Assembly: GCF_037042905.1 (NCBI RefSeq) | Contig: NC_087252.1 | Coordinates: 2,115,501-2,179,500, forward strand | DNA from: Lytechinus pictus | Lineage: Eukaryota > Echinodermata > Echinoidea > Temnopleuroida > Toxopneustidae | DNA: 64,000 bases | Reading direction: 5' to 3' | In this document: positions 45,726-57,262 of the stretch, piece after piece | Numbering within the stretch: the first letter of the stretch is position 1 | How the letters are laid out: each line of letters begins with the position of its first letter | Translations under genes and position numbers: made by a program | Notes under the pieces: generated by a model | The model's database searches: none | The model's input: only the letters and a program-made list of their open reading frames with translations | Told to the model about the DNA's origin: nothing

Positions 45726-46406
45726 GTAAGTAATTTGATTTCCGAGCTGATCATGTCCTCTGCGTTTTACTGCGTAACATCTTAGATTTAAACAGTTTTT
45801 TTTTTAACAAGTGCTTTCATATAAGAGTAAACAGTCCCTAATTCAGAACCCTTTGACCTCCACCAAGAGCTAAACATGAAGGGGGTGGGGTGTCACTCAG
45901 GACTGGAAATAAAATGATTTGACCAGATACAGTTTAATAAGAAAAATGGGACAGGAAGGTTTTGAATTCAAGTTGTGTTATTTGGATGAAACAGCCCTAT
46001 GCATGTTATTTAATTAATTTTCATTCAAACGGTGTCCTGTAGCAATGTAAAAATTAGATTGACTATACTGATTTAACATGTAAGATAACCATTGGTGCAA
46101 TTTATCAGTGCATGGGAGATTTATCATATACAGGTACACGTGTGTGAAAATATAAAGTAATCAAGATTTAATGCAGTAACGTAGTAAACTTTTAGAGGGG
46201 ACATGGTATCATGGGCCTTTCTATTGCATATGAAGATATGAAATGAGAGAAATAAATTCATTTCTATGACAGCGTGAATATAACGGTTTTGAACAAAATA
46301 TTTCTAACCTTTAAAATTCAATGACTCTGCTATTAATTTTGGTCAGATTCATTTCATATATGTATAGCTGTGCAATGAATAATACATTACAATCTCTTAT
46401 ATGTAG

Positions 46407-46805
46407 CTCCTCCTATAGAACCATACCCAATCATCAACCAGTGTCAGAGAAAGGAAGGTTCAATAAATTCTACTTCTCCTCCAAAGGGTTGCAGGATTTC
46501 AACCGACACGATTGTAAACATCACATGCTCAGTCTTTGGATTCTACCCGGATATCAACCTGTTCTTCCTTCATGGGTCTTCAAAGGTAACCAATTTTAAG
46601 AGTAATGAGTGGGAAAATAAAGACGGTTCTAAGAACAAAACCATATTAATTGAAGCTAGAGTCAGTGACCGGCCATACGTATGTATTGCGTCAGATATAC
46701 CTGGTTCAACAGAGGAGAGAGCCTGGGAGATATTCATAGATGAGACAACCTCAGCCAATCCCGAGAAAGGTGATGGAAGTAGCGTCACAAATCCCGTAAA
46801 GATTG
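46407..46805 (+). CDS. Gene 2 exon, second Ig domain with a C1-like motif
   Basis: The acceptor is ttatatgtag and the donor is g|gtaagc. Phase 1 at both ends, 399 nt. In frame it reads TIVNITCSVFGFYPDINLFF, later ILIEARVSDRPYVCIAS. The C-x-V-x-GFYP-x-I arrangement is what C1-set domains of antibodies and MHC proteins have, though the usual C-strand Trp is Phe here. Extra Cys occur before strand B. A Ser/Thr/Asn-rich stalk (TTSANPEKGDGSSVTNPVK) follows and leads to the membrane exon. Confidence 0.82.
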
Positions 46806-46978
46806 GTAAGCAAGCATTAATTAATCGGTATAGAAATGCATTTTCATGTTTTTATTCATTATAGAAACGTTGCATTTGATTTCAGTAATGATTTGTTTGT
46901 CCATTCAAATTATAACTTATTACGAGCCCACAATGCTAACGTGATATAAACTCCAGGCATTGACGTACATTCTCACTT

Positions 46979-47506
46979 CTTGAGCAAGTCCATCAAGTCC
47001 CTGGTGTAAAATCAATCGCTGTATCAACAATCATACATAGGTTAAATGAGACGAATCGTCAACATGCTAAAGTTGAGGAGGTGAATGACGCAATTAAACT
47101 TTCAGCCAATCAGCGTAGTTGGTCGGTAATCGACAACAGTAATATCGACCATGTCCTCCATCTGAACGCAGATGGCGTACACCTCAATCCGCGGGGAATA
47201 ATTGCATTCGCGAAAAACATCATTCGATTCCTGCGTAACTTGTCACAAAACTATGATGATGCATTCCCACCTTTAAATCATAGCGAATTACCACACTCAA
47301 AAGCTGATCCAGAATTCGCTCCCTATCCCAGAAGTTACTTTTCAATCGATCCTGAACGAGGAAATCAGATGAACCAGCCTCCCCCTTTTCCGTGGAATGA
47401 GTATTATCCGAGGTCTCGACGCAAAGCAGCAAACAGAGAATTTCCGAGAGACTGGGTAGATTGTCTGTCCACGGCAAGGAAGCTCTTGAACTCCAGACAC
47501 CAATAG
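46979..47506 (+). pseudogene. ORF1 remnant with SGNH-esterase-like C-terminus
   Basis: An open frame to a tag at 47504-47506. It contains VNDAIKLSANQRSWSVID and HLNADGVHLNPRGIIAFAKN. The D-x-V-H-L motif is block V of SGNH/GDSL esterases, which occur in ORF1 of some CR1/L2 elements. The start is lost by 5' truncation, so the nucleophile Ser block is missing. Confidence 0.7.
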
Positions 47507-50500
47507 ATAACCCAACAAATGAATCCACTTCAATCTTAGATCAACAACCCACTCAGAAAATTAATTCCGTTGAAAATGATCCGGTGGAACATATGGATAA
47601 TGAATCATTTCCACCCTACGAACCCGAAGGTGGAATCTCTCTGAACAAATGTCAGACAGAAATGAGATCATGTCATATAAAGGAAACGAAACATGGCTTT
47701 AGAATAGCACAATTAAATATAAGAACTTTATTATCAAACATCGACAATCTACAACTTATGGTTGAAGATCTTAAATTAGACCTGATTGCATTGAATGAAA
47801 CTAGATTAAGCAGTGATATAAATGATGAGCAGTTACGCATTCAAGACTTTTGTATTTATAGGAAAGATCGGAATAACAAAGGTGGAGGAGTGGCAGTATA
47901 CGTCAATGAAAATAAGCTTAGCCACAAATTAAGACCCGATCTTATGAACAAGGATATTGAACTTATAGCTACAGAAGTAAAACAACAAACTTCATCGTCT
48001 ATAATTGTTTTGGCATGGTATAGACCACCTGGATCAAGCATTGAATTGTTTAATGTTATTGATAACGTTCTATCAAAAACTGATGAAGAACAAAAGGATG
48101 TCGTATTTTTAGGAGATTTCAATTGTGATATCAGTGGAAACCCATTGTCTTGTTATACAAAACGATTACTTGATATTTGCCAGAATTATTCTCTTACTCA
48201 AGTGATAGACGAACCAACAAGGGTAACTCTTCATTCATCCACGCTCATTGATTTAATTTATACCTCTAACTGTATGAAAGTTGTCGAAAGTGGCGTCCTT
48301 CACATAGGAATGAGCGACCACTCCCTTGTTTATATTGAATGGGGTAAAATCCGGAAACCATCTTCAAAGCATGTGTATAGAACCTATAGAACTTATAAGA
48401 ATTTCGATGAAAATCTTTTCTTTTCTGATCTACAAGCCATCGATTGGCAAAGTGTATATACATGTAGTGATGTTAATCATTCTCTTCTTCAATTCCAAAC
48501 AATATTTTCTTCATTGTGTAATTTTCATGCCCCTATTAGGAAAAGCCGTATTAAGAAACACCGAAAACCTTGGATAAATACTGAAATTATTGATCTAATT
48601 CGTAAACGAGACAAATTGAAAGATAAAGCGACTCGAAAGCGTACGCGCGCAAATTGGAAAGCTTATAGAAAGAGTAAAAATTATGTCACTTACAAAATAA
48701 AGCAAAACAAACGTAAAACATTCCAAAAGAAAATTAAAGATTCAAAAGGTAATGTGAAGAACACGTGGAAAAACCTTAACATATTGATACCACGTAAGAA
48801 TAAAAATACAAAAATTCAATGCTTGATAGTTGATGAGAAAGAAATTCATGAGACTAAAAAAATTTCACAGACATTGAATGATTTTTTCGTAAAGGTAGGC
48901 CCTAGACTTGCCGATACAATCGACAGTACAGGGTCTGCAAATGAAAATAATAATGCATTGCAATATCACCCGCACTCGTTAGTCCATATCTTTCAACTTG
49001 TCCCAGTAACTGTAAGCGAAATAAAGTAAAAATTATTGAAAATGTCTAGTGGCAAAGCGATGGGATGTGATATGATACCAATGAAACTTATAAAGATAGC
49101 GATACCATGTATAACTGAACCCTTGGCACATATTATAAATGTGTCTATTACTACTGCATGTGTACCTACGGAGTGGAAAAAGGCAAGAGTTAGTGCCTTA
49201 CATAAAGGCGGTGTAAATGAACCTTCTAATTTCAGGCCAATTTCGATATTACCTATTTTATCTAAGCTACTAGAACGTATAGTGTTTGATCAATTGTATG
49301 AATACTTGAACAAAAACAATTTGATTAATGACTACCAATCTGGCTTTCGGCCATTACATTCTACAGCAACGGCATTACTCAATACAACAGATGAATGGCT
49401 AAAAAGCTTTGATGAAGGCAAATTAGTATGCTCTGTCATGCTAGACTTAAAAAAAAGCATTTGACACGGTTGATTTCGAATTGCTTATCCAAAAATTAAA
49501 GCAATATGGAATTGGGGATCACTCAATTGAATGGTTTACAAGTTACTTATATGGAAGATGCCAGAAAACGACAGTGCATGGTATATCATCTGATTTATTA
49601 CCCATTAAATCTGGAATCCCTCAAGGGTCCATTTTAGGGCCGCTTCTTTTCATTTTACATATTAATGATCTACATTTAGTTCTTAGAAATTGCAAAATAA
49701 GTATGTATGCAGATGACACTATTTTATATTATGCAAGTAACAACTACTCTGATCTAGAAAACAAAATCAATGAAGATTTGCAAAATGTAAAACGATGGCT
49801 TGATCACAATAAGCTTAGTGTGAATATCAAAAAAACTGAATATATTGTCCTAGGAACTAGAAATCGACTGAAACTATTCAAAGATGAATCGCTAAATATT
49901 CACATTGATGGAACCCCCCTAACAAGAGTTACCCAGTGTAAACATTTAGGAGTAATTTTAGATGAAAATCTGTCATGGGGAAAACACATTCAAAATGTGC
50001 AGAAGAAATGTAGTAGCGGTTTGTTTATGCTAAAATCGATACGAAGTATGGTTGACAAGGATACAATGATTCTTGTCTATAACGCCCTGATTTCATCTCA
50101 TTTGTCATATTGTGATATAGTATGGGGAAATTGCGGCAAATGTTTAAAAGATAACCTCCAAAAGATTCAAAATCGGGCAGCTCGCGTTATCAATAATACC
50201 GCCTGTGATTCATCCGGAAACGAAAATCTAAATGAACTAAATTGGGATACACTTGAAAAGAAAAGGAATGAAAGTGTTGCAATAATGATGTTTAACATAC
50301 TCATATCTAATCAATAGATTTTCCCTTAAAGAAAGATCACATAACACAAGAAGTGGGAATCTCAATTTGGAAATAATGCAAATAAAGTCTGAATCTGCAA
50401 AGCGCATGTTTATGTACAGAGGCGCCAGTATGTGGAACTTATTACCCACTAATATTCAAGCGGCACAAACGAAACACAATTTCAAAACAGGTCTAAAGAG

Positions 50501-50513
50501 ATTATCTGTGTGA
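47461..50513 (+). pseudogene. ORF2: endonuclease and reverse transcriptase, lightly damaged
   Basis: The endonuclease part has FRIAQLNIRTL, LIALNETRL, FLGDFNCDI and MSDHSLVYIE, the usual metal-binding and catalytic blocks. The reverse transcriptase part has FRPISILPILSKLLERI, SGIPQGSILGPLLFILHIND and MYADDTILYY. Damage: one in-frame taa at 49027-49029, a one-base frameshift in the A run near 49449-49457, and another frameshift near 50300, after which the frame closes with MWNLLP...LKRLSV at 50513. The lesions are few, so the insertion is fairly young. Confidence 0.85.
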
Positions 50514-51252
50514 TATGGATCACAATGACTATTTTTCTGTTTAATTTTCTGTCCCCAGTACATGTATTATTTTCCAACCATTTCATATGTTTTGCTTTTA
50601 TATGGCATGAGTATTAACTATATAAGTTTTATAATTAATTTCAGTGCATGTTTAGTTATGTTTAGTTATCATAAATTTTCCAGACATTTTTGTATGTTTA
50701 GTTTTTATCATTGATAAATCATGACTTGTATTCATTTTCTTGTACTTGTTTGTCCATTATAGAAACATGTATTTACTTTGACATTTTACTTTACCATGTA
50801 CACATTTACTATTACCATGTATGCACCACTTTGTTCCAATTTACCGATAGATATTTCATGTTGTAAATTATTGATGTTTTTGAAAACGGTATATAATTTC
50901 TTCGTCTTTTTCTTACTATCATTATTATTCTTTTTCTTCTTTTCTTATTCTGTTATCTTCTCTATTGTCTTTTCTCTTTTTCGTCTCCCTCTCACTTTTC
51001 CCTTCTTCTTCTTCCTTTTTTTTCTTTTTTTTTCTTCTCCTCCCCTCCTCTTCACGTTTCAATGATTGTCTTGTAATATTTCATTGATGCTCCTTTTCCA
51101 TATATATTGTTCGTTATACACTGATTTTAAAATGTTTACTTTGTCAATTGTATGTTCCACACGGCCCCAATGGAAATCAGTCTGTGAACTGTTTGGGCTT
51201 TTTAACCGTGTATAAATAAAATAAATCTTATCTTATCTTATCTTATCTTATA

Positions 51253-52077
51253 TGAGATACATTATGAAATCAACAAAAACTATGCTCTCACAATCTCTAA
51301 AATCGGTGTTGATTTAAAAGATGACCACTAGCATGACAAATTGTCATTGTTGGTTTATTTCATTTTGACTCAACTCAAATATACAACATAGGAAATAATT
51401 ACACAAATATAAAATGATAATCATACAAATATAAAATGATACAAAGGAATAAACACTGTAAGCAATATGACTATACAAGATAAAAAGGCGAGTGTTTATG
51501 GTAAACACTAAATAATGTGACAATCATATTAATCAATAATGATATACACAATGTAGATAAAACTAAATGTAGAACATTCTGAACTAGAAGCCGAACATTC
51601 GAATAAAATAACTAATCTTTTGGAAGTTTAAGTGGCCGTCATATAATTTCCATTTAACTGAATCTAAGAAAAAAAATGACTGTTGTAGAGAGACCCGATG
51701 CCAACTCTCTAAACATGCTAAATGCAAAGGAGCTAATCTGGTGTCTTATCACACTTCTCTCAGAGTGAGATGAGGGACCAGTCCTGATGGAATAACATTT
51801 TAACTTTCAGGAGTTAGTTTATATCTTTTGTTGAGTGAAAGTGTTAAAAGATTCACACTATGAAATCTCATTCCATTGCATTTAAAGAATAGATTTAAAT
51901 CTAGAACTCTTTACTGTTTTGAACGAGCTAGGTCTATATGTCAGAAAGTGTTATATAATCCTTCAGTTATCTGACAATAACTTCAAGTTCAGGGAGTGAA
52001 CAGGTGATATTCCGGTATACATGTACCAAATAAGGGCTGTAATAAAGATATAAAGTCTGAAACCTATTTTCACACAG
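51253..52077. other. Intron, nothing firmly recognised
   Basis: AT-rich intronic sequence before the transmembrane exon. The text near 51350-51450 may be the minus-strand end of another LINE, but no coding trace supports it. Confidence 0.4.
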
Positions 52078-52170
52078 TGGTACCAATCCTACTGATACTG
52101 GCTGTCGCCACGACAGGCATGGCATTCTTGAGACTGAGATCAAGGAAACGGCAGGCCAGACGTTACAAAG
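52078..52170 (+). CDS. Gene 2 exon, transmembrane segment
   Basis: The acceptor is ttttcacacag and the donor is g|gttagc. Phase 1 at both ends, 93 nt. It encodes VPILLILAVATTGMAFL followed by RLRSRKRQARRYK, a hydrophobic span and a strongly basic stop-transfer. Together with the N-terminal signal peptide this makes a type I membrane protein with the modules after it in the cytoplasm. It is too short to show as an open frame. Confidence 0.85.
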
Positions 52171-52698
52171 GTTAGCAAAACCACCATTTATTCTGCGATT
52201 GCTGTAATCATGGTAAGCTCGGTGTATTATTACCACACTCTTTTAGTAGTCACTAGTCACCACTGGCATACCGATTGGGAAGGGGATTCTGTCTTCCAAA
52301 ATGCTCCATACTAGAGTGAAAAGAAAGGAAATGGGTGAAATATGATTAAATCTGTTGAATAATTTGTTAAAATATATTACAAAATTAGATTTCCATATAA
52401 AGGAGGCAAATATTTCGCTTGCTCTTTTCACTCTCTCGCGACGTCTTATAAAATTTTCAACATTCGGGGTGTTGTGCCCAATCAAAATATTTGTCTCATT
52501 ATGCCACCTGTAATCACTACATTATCACGTTAAAGTTGCTTGAAACTGACGGACCAGTCCCACCCATTAGTACCATACGATTGAAATTAATTGTAATATC
52601 TGAAAGGGATTCAATTCATCCATTAGAATTTAATGGCCAACTATAATTTGTAGCAGTCAGAATAAATCAATTTACCATTTTTACACTGTGTATAGTAG

Positions 52699-52752
52699 GT
52701 AAACGTGATGTCGAGGAGTCAAAGCAATTGGTGCAAGAAATGAATGTACAAG
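52699..52752 (+). CDS. Gene 2 exon, juxtamembrane linker
   Basis: The acceptor is tgtatagtag and the donor is g|gtaagt. Phase 1 at both ends, 54 nt: KRDVEESKQLVQEMNVQ. A short charged helix. The donor is near-consensus. Size and phase fit the series, but there is no gene 1 copy to compare. Confidence 0.6.
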
Positions 52753-53328
52753 GTAAGTGTAGTTTGCAAACACATTCGCTAAGCATGACATACGATAAGG
52801 AAGGAGCCTCTTATTAATCACAATTCCACATCACTATTTATTGTTGTCATATCAGGGAGGGAAGCTTTAGAAAATACCCTTCCTGGTATGAATATCACAA
52901 CAACTCCATCAACAATATAAAACAGAAAAGAACGAAAATAGAGACAATAATTCATAAAATTACCTTGACACTTCTTTTATTACGCGAAGGCGCCCCCATG
53001 CGTTGACAAGAATCGCACAGGTACATGACATTGTAATCATAATAGATGACACCACGTCGACGCGCTCGGGGTAAAACAGTGTAATCCAACAATTGTATCT
53101 TTTCAGTAGGAAATGACATAAGCATCGAAAAACGTGTGTTAAATTGACCAAAATCTTGCTCAATGGGAATATATCTATCAAAGCGTAATGCATTGCGATA
53201 TAAAAACGAAAGAACAGGAATTGTCTTAATTAATAAGGGATTATGCATAAAACAAGCATAATTATGTACTATAAACTATACACACTTTAATGTTGTAAAC
53301 TAGTATTATACACATTTCTTATTAACAG

Positions 53329-53425
53329 GGGTTGTCTCTTTTTACCACCTATGGCTACTGGCTTATGGCACTCCAAATGACAAGATGACAAAGGTGTGTG
53401 CTGCCCTCAAAGAGCTTAGTAGTAA
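53329..53425 (+). CDS. Gene 2 exon S1, left part (split by an inserted element)
   Basis: The acceptor is ttattaacag. It reads VVSFYHLWLLAYGTPNDKM and ALKELSS, matching the start of the exon at 57842 (TVSFYELRSLMYNVNTP) and the one at 59740 (TMSYFELWSMV). After 53425 the sequence enters a fold-back element and a stop comes seven bases into it. The 97 nt here plus 146 nt at 56294-56439 give 243 nt, phase 1 at both ends, next to 252 and 249 nt for the two intact S exons. Confidence 0.75.
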
Positions 53426-56290
53426 TAGTCCAGGATAGGCCCCATAGACAAGGGGTCGAACCTTGTTTTTTTAGATATACAATGTTTTTTTATGGTTTCT
53501 TGTCAATTCGAGGGTGCTGATTCCGAATCTGAATGATGCCACTCTTGTAACCTTGAGCATTTTCCGCAAATTGGCAAAATCCAATATGGCCGCCAAAATA
53601 TGCAAATTACCCATGAAAATCATAAAATTGCCAACACATTAGCTATAAAATGCATGTAGTTGTTGTGCAGAAGTGAAATACCAATATGAAAAGCGATATT
53701 TGACAAAATATTTATTTTATTGATATTCAAAATGGCCGCCATAACCCCTGTATACTTTATTATGTAGAATATGAATGGGGAAAATATTTGTTTCAAACAA
53801 GAGCACTATTATTGCATGTGATTGTGACCTGCGAGTGGACTACTGTCTGAAAACATGACTATTAACAAAACTATGTCATTTGTATACTATCTAATGTGAT
53901 AAATGCTGTATTATGATATTCAAAATGGCTGTCATAGACCCCTTATACTGTGTACAATATATAAAAGGGGACAAATAATTTTCACAACCTTTGAATTTGT
54001 TTGACTTTAAAATGCCAATAACTGCGAAATATTGGTGTAACACTGTCTGACAACAAGGATTTCTAACGAAACATATAATTTCCCTTGCAATTTCGGTAAT
54101 TATGCTGCATGTTGACATTCAAAATGGCTGCCATAGGCCCTATCTGTATTATGAACAAAGCGAATGGAGAAACCAATTTTCACAAGAGTAAAAACATTAA
54201 AATGAATGTAATTGTAATCTATACGAGTGAAATATTGTCTAAACACATGATTTCTGGCGAAACATATCATTTCATTTTTCATGCATGAGATAAATGCTGT
54301 ATTGTAAAATTCAAAATGGCCCCTAAGGGCCCTTACAGTATTATCTACAATGTAAATGGGGACAAATACTTTTGAAAGAATTAGGATTTGCCTGACTATG
54401 AAATCCATATAATTCTGTGCTCATTGCCTGACGAAGTCTAGCAGCTTGCAGACGAAACGTCGCTTTCACACTACGTTTGCTACATCGTGAGACAACTGGT
54501 TAATTTCTTCTACTCAAGGAAAATATTGTTTGAAAACGTGATTTTTTTAATGAAATATAATATTTCCTCTCCCATAGGTGATAAATACTGTATTTTGACT
54601 TTCAAAACGGCCGCACAAGCCCCTACAAATTCTGTAATATGCGTATAGGGAAACTAATCATCACCAGAATGAGAACCAAAAACGCACGTAACTATGTGAT
54701 GTATAGGTAAAATTTGGTCTTGAACATGATTTCTGACTAAATACATCACATAATGGTTGAGAAGGTAATGAAATTCAAAATTGCTGCCATAGCCCAAAGT
54801 AGTATGTACATTGTAACTGGGGACAGATAATTTTGACAAAATTTTTACTATGAAAATGGCTTAATTTTGATGTAAGTGTTAAGTATTGTCTAAACCCAAT
54901 GATTTCTAACGAAATATATGATAGCTTGTGTCATAAAGGTGATGAATGCAGCCTTTTAAAAATGAAAAATGGCCGCCATAGTCCCTTATCTTAATATGTA
55001 AAATTTGAATGGGGAAAGATAATTTCCACAAAGAAACATATTGCAGCCATTTTGAAATTTAAATATAGCATTTATCACCTAAATAACATAAGAAATGATC
55101 TATTTGGTTACAAAATCATATTTTCAGACGATATTTCACTCATACATGCAACACCAGTTAGTCAAGCAAAGCCAAATTCTGTTAAAATTATATGTTCCCA
55201 TTCACAAAGTACATAATAGGCCTACCGTTAGGGCCTGTAGCGGCCAGTTTGACTTTCAAAATACATTATTTATCACCTACCTGGCAGAATGAATGGTATA
55301 TCTTGTTAGGAATTATGTTTTCAGACAATATTTTACTCTTAAATCACAATTATATGCATGTTATGGTGCTGACTCATGTGAAAATTGGTTTCCCAGATCG
55401 ATTGTACATAATACAGTCAATGTCTTTTGGCGGCCATTTTGAAAGTCAAAATACAATATTTAACACAAATATGAAACCCGAATAATATATTTCGTTGCAA
55501 ATTATATTTGAAGACAGTATTCCACTAATTTACCACAAAAAAATACGTTTTAGTGCTCACCTTGTAATTGTTTTTGTCCTCTCTCACATCGTAGATCATA
55601 ATTTTAGGGCCTTTGGCGGTCATATTAAATATCAAAATACAGGGTTTATCACGTACATGGCATGTTAAATAATAAATTTCGTTAACAATAATGTTTTTAG
55701 TCAGTATTCCACTCGTTTATCTCAACAAAATGCATTTTAGTGCTCACTCTTGTGATTTTTTTGTGTCACCATTCACATTGTACATAATAGTGTTAGGGCT
55801 TTTGAAGGCCATTTTGAATATCAAAATACAGGATTTATCACATAACTGACATAACAAATGATATATATCGTTAGCAATCATGTTTACAGACATTGCTTCA
55901 CTCATAGATCATAATTACTTGCATTTCAGTGCTAAATTTTGTAAAAATTAATTTTCCCCATTCATATTGTACAGGGGTCTATATGATGGCGGCCATTTTG
56001 ATATCAAGAAAATAAATATTTTGACAAAAATCATTTTTTCAGATATTATTTCACTCCGGCAGCACAATTGCATGTACTTTAAAGCCAATGTGTGGACAAT
56101 TTTATGATTTTCATGGGTAATTTGAATATTTTGGCGGCCATATTGGATTTTGCCAATTTGCAGAAAATGCTCAAGGTTACACGAGTGGCATCATTCAGAT
56201 TCGGAATCAGCACCCTCGAATTGACAAGAAACCATAAAAAAACATTGTATATATAAAAAAACAAGGTTCGACCCCTTCTATCCTGGACTA
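53426..56290. mobile_element. 2.87-kb fold-back element inside a coding exon
   Basis: Its ends tagtccaggatag and ctatcctggacta are inverted. The pairing continues for about 200 bp (ggggtcgaaccttg, ttatggtttcttgtcaattc and aatccaatatggccgcc each have a mirror). Each arm is made of about seven units of roughly 190 bp carrying a ttcaaaatggccgccat-like anchor, forward on the left and reversed on the right, turning over near 55.0 kb. TAA flanks both sides (53423-53425 and 56291-56293). No transposase. Confidence 0.85.
54405..54525 (+). other. Extra segment in one repeat unit, with a hammerhead-like motif
   Basis: This stretch is absent from the neighbouring units. It contains ctgacga (54428), gtct and agac able to pair, then gaaac (54454), which resembles the CUGANGA, stem II and GAAA core of a hammerhead ribozyme. 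One extra A stands between the core and the stem, and the other stems were not established. Confidence 0.25.
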
Positions 56291-56293
56291 TAA

Positions 56294-56439
56294 GGACGCC
56301 GGGGAACAAATAGAAAGAAGTCGTGTGTACGATGTTCTGTGTAAATGGAAAAATAAATCTTACGCACCCGACCAACCACAGATGTTGAGAATTGCGTTGG
56401 AGGTCGTGAACCTTGAGAGTAGATGGCAAGAGATCTGTG
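56294..56439 (+). CDS. Gene 2 exon S1, right part
   Basis: It starts just after the TAA copy: KDAGEQIERSRVYDVLCKWK, then RIALEVVNLESRWQEIC, and ends at donor g|gtaagt. This matches the second half of the other S exons (YDSLCQWKEGHPQ; YHLLCQWKEEHSS). The Trp helix and the closing helix are intact. Without the left half it has no acceptor of its own that I can see. Confidence 0.75.
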
Positions 56440-56618
56440 GTAAGTAATTTTCTTCCATTTTATATTAAAATTCAACATTCTAAATTTTCGAAAAATATTA
56501 CCCTTTACCATGTGTTTTCCACGTGTTTCGTTTTGTTCGATACATTTTATGTGATCAAAAACATTCTTTGGGCTACAAAACAAATGTATAAATTCGTTTA
56601 TATTTCTTTACAAATCAG

Positions 56619-57059
56619 ACCAAGTACGTCAGGTCAATGATTCTACCAAAGTACCTGAGGGAATATTCGAACAAATCCTGCTTGACTTAAAAGGCAAAAA
56701 AGCAATTAAAAAATTCCTTAAAAACTTGGTTCAACACGAAAACAAAGATATAGAAACTGAGACAATCAATGACACCCATGACGGTGAAGAGGAAAAGGAA
56801 GAGTCTGCAAGTAAAGGGGATAACATGGACATGGACAAGTCAGCTCCCGTCAAAGAAATCAGAAATGATTGTAAAGGGAACAAGGAAAACTCAGCTCCCG
56901 CCAATGTCATTCAGACAACTGAAGGTACAGCCTACATGGAAGCCATGCGAAATTTGAAGGAATGGAATAAAGGCCCTTTCAAACACAATCCGTTTGTTCT
57001 AGTTAGTCTAGCCCTCGAAAAAGCAGGGTATCACCATATCTCAAAGACCTTCTTTGACG
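56619..57059 (+). CDS. Gene 2 exon A1, type A module with a large acidic insert
   Basis: The acceptor is caaatcag and the donor is g|gtgagt. Phase 1 at both ends, 441 nt against 267-282 for other A exons. It starts VPEGIFEQILLDLKGKKAI, FLKNLVQ, and ends MEAMRNLKEWNKGPFKHNPF, VLVSLALEKAGYHHISKTFF. Between these lies a charged insert of about 55 residues with two similar stretches (KSAPVKEI and NSAPANVI), probably a disordered loop. The 3' end of this exon has been duplicated into the next intron. Confidence 0.82.
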
Positions 57060-57262
57060 GTGAGTCTCTTTCTATTTGACATGTAAGTTACAACTAAAAT
57101 GGTTCGCTGATAAGGTTCATCCGATTGGTGGGATGACTTAAAATAATCACCATATCTCAATGACCTTCTTTGATGGTGAGTCTCTTTCTATTTGACATAT
57201 CTGTTACAACTAAAACGGTTGATCTGATTGGTGTGATGACTTGAGAATATGGTTTTCACAAT
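57029..57262. repeat. Tandem duplication spanning an exon end and its splice donor
   Basis: The text atcaccatatctcaaagacc, ttctttgacggtgagtctct, ttctatttgacat recurs about 118 bp later as atcaccatatctcaatgacc, ttctttgatggtgagtctct. The two copies differ at few places. The second copy has an intact gtgagt but no acceptor, so it is a decoy donor. Confidence 0.9.

Larger units (their letters stand above)
46960..51252 (+). mobile_element. Non-LTR retrotransposon, CR1/L2-like, 5' truncated
   Basis: It contains the end of ORF1 with an SGNH-esterase-like motif, then an endonuclease and reverse transcriptase ORF2, a long pyrimidine-rich 3' region and a tail of repeated ttatc units (51224-51252). The exact 5' edge is uncertain. 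It lies in the intron between the second Ig exon and the transmembrane exon, in the same orientation as gene 2. Confidence 0.85.

Noticed and set aside
50778-51065. Phe/Leu-rich frame resembling a membrane protein
   Set aside because: It is the pyrimidine-rich 3' region of the LINE, so the hydrophobicity is a composition effect.
52952-53248. Minus-strand frames of 77 and 98 codons
   Set aside because: No motif, no splice context, and they overlap each other in two frames.
53426-56290. The inserted element acting as a spliced intron (introner-like)
   Set aside because: GT and AG dinucleotides exist near both ends, but every pairing I tried shifts the frame by one base. Only removal with one TAA copy restores it, which is excision or an empty allele, not splicing.
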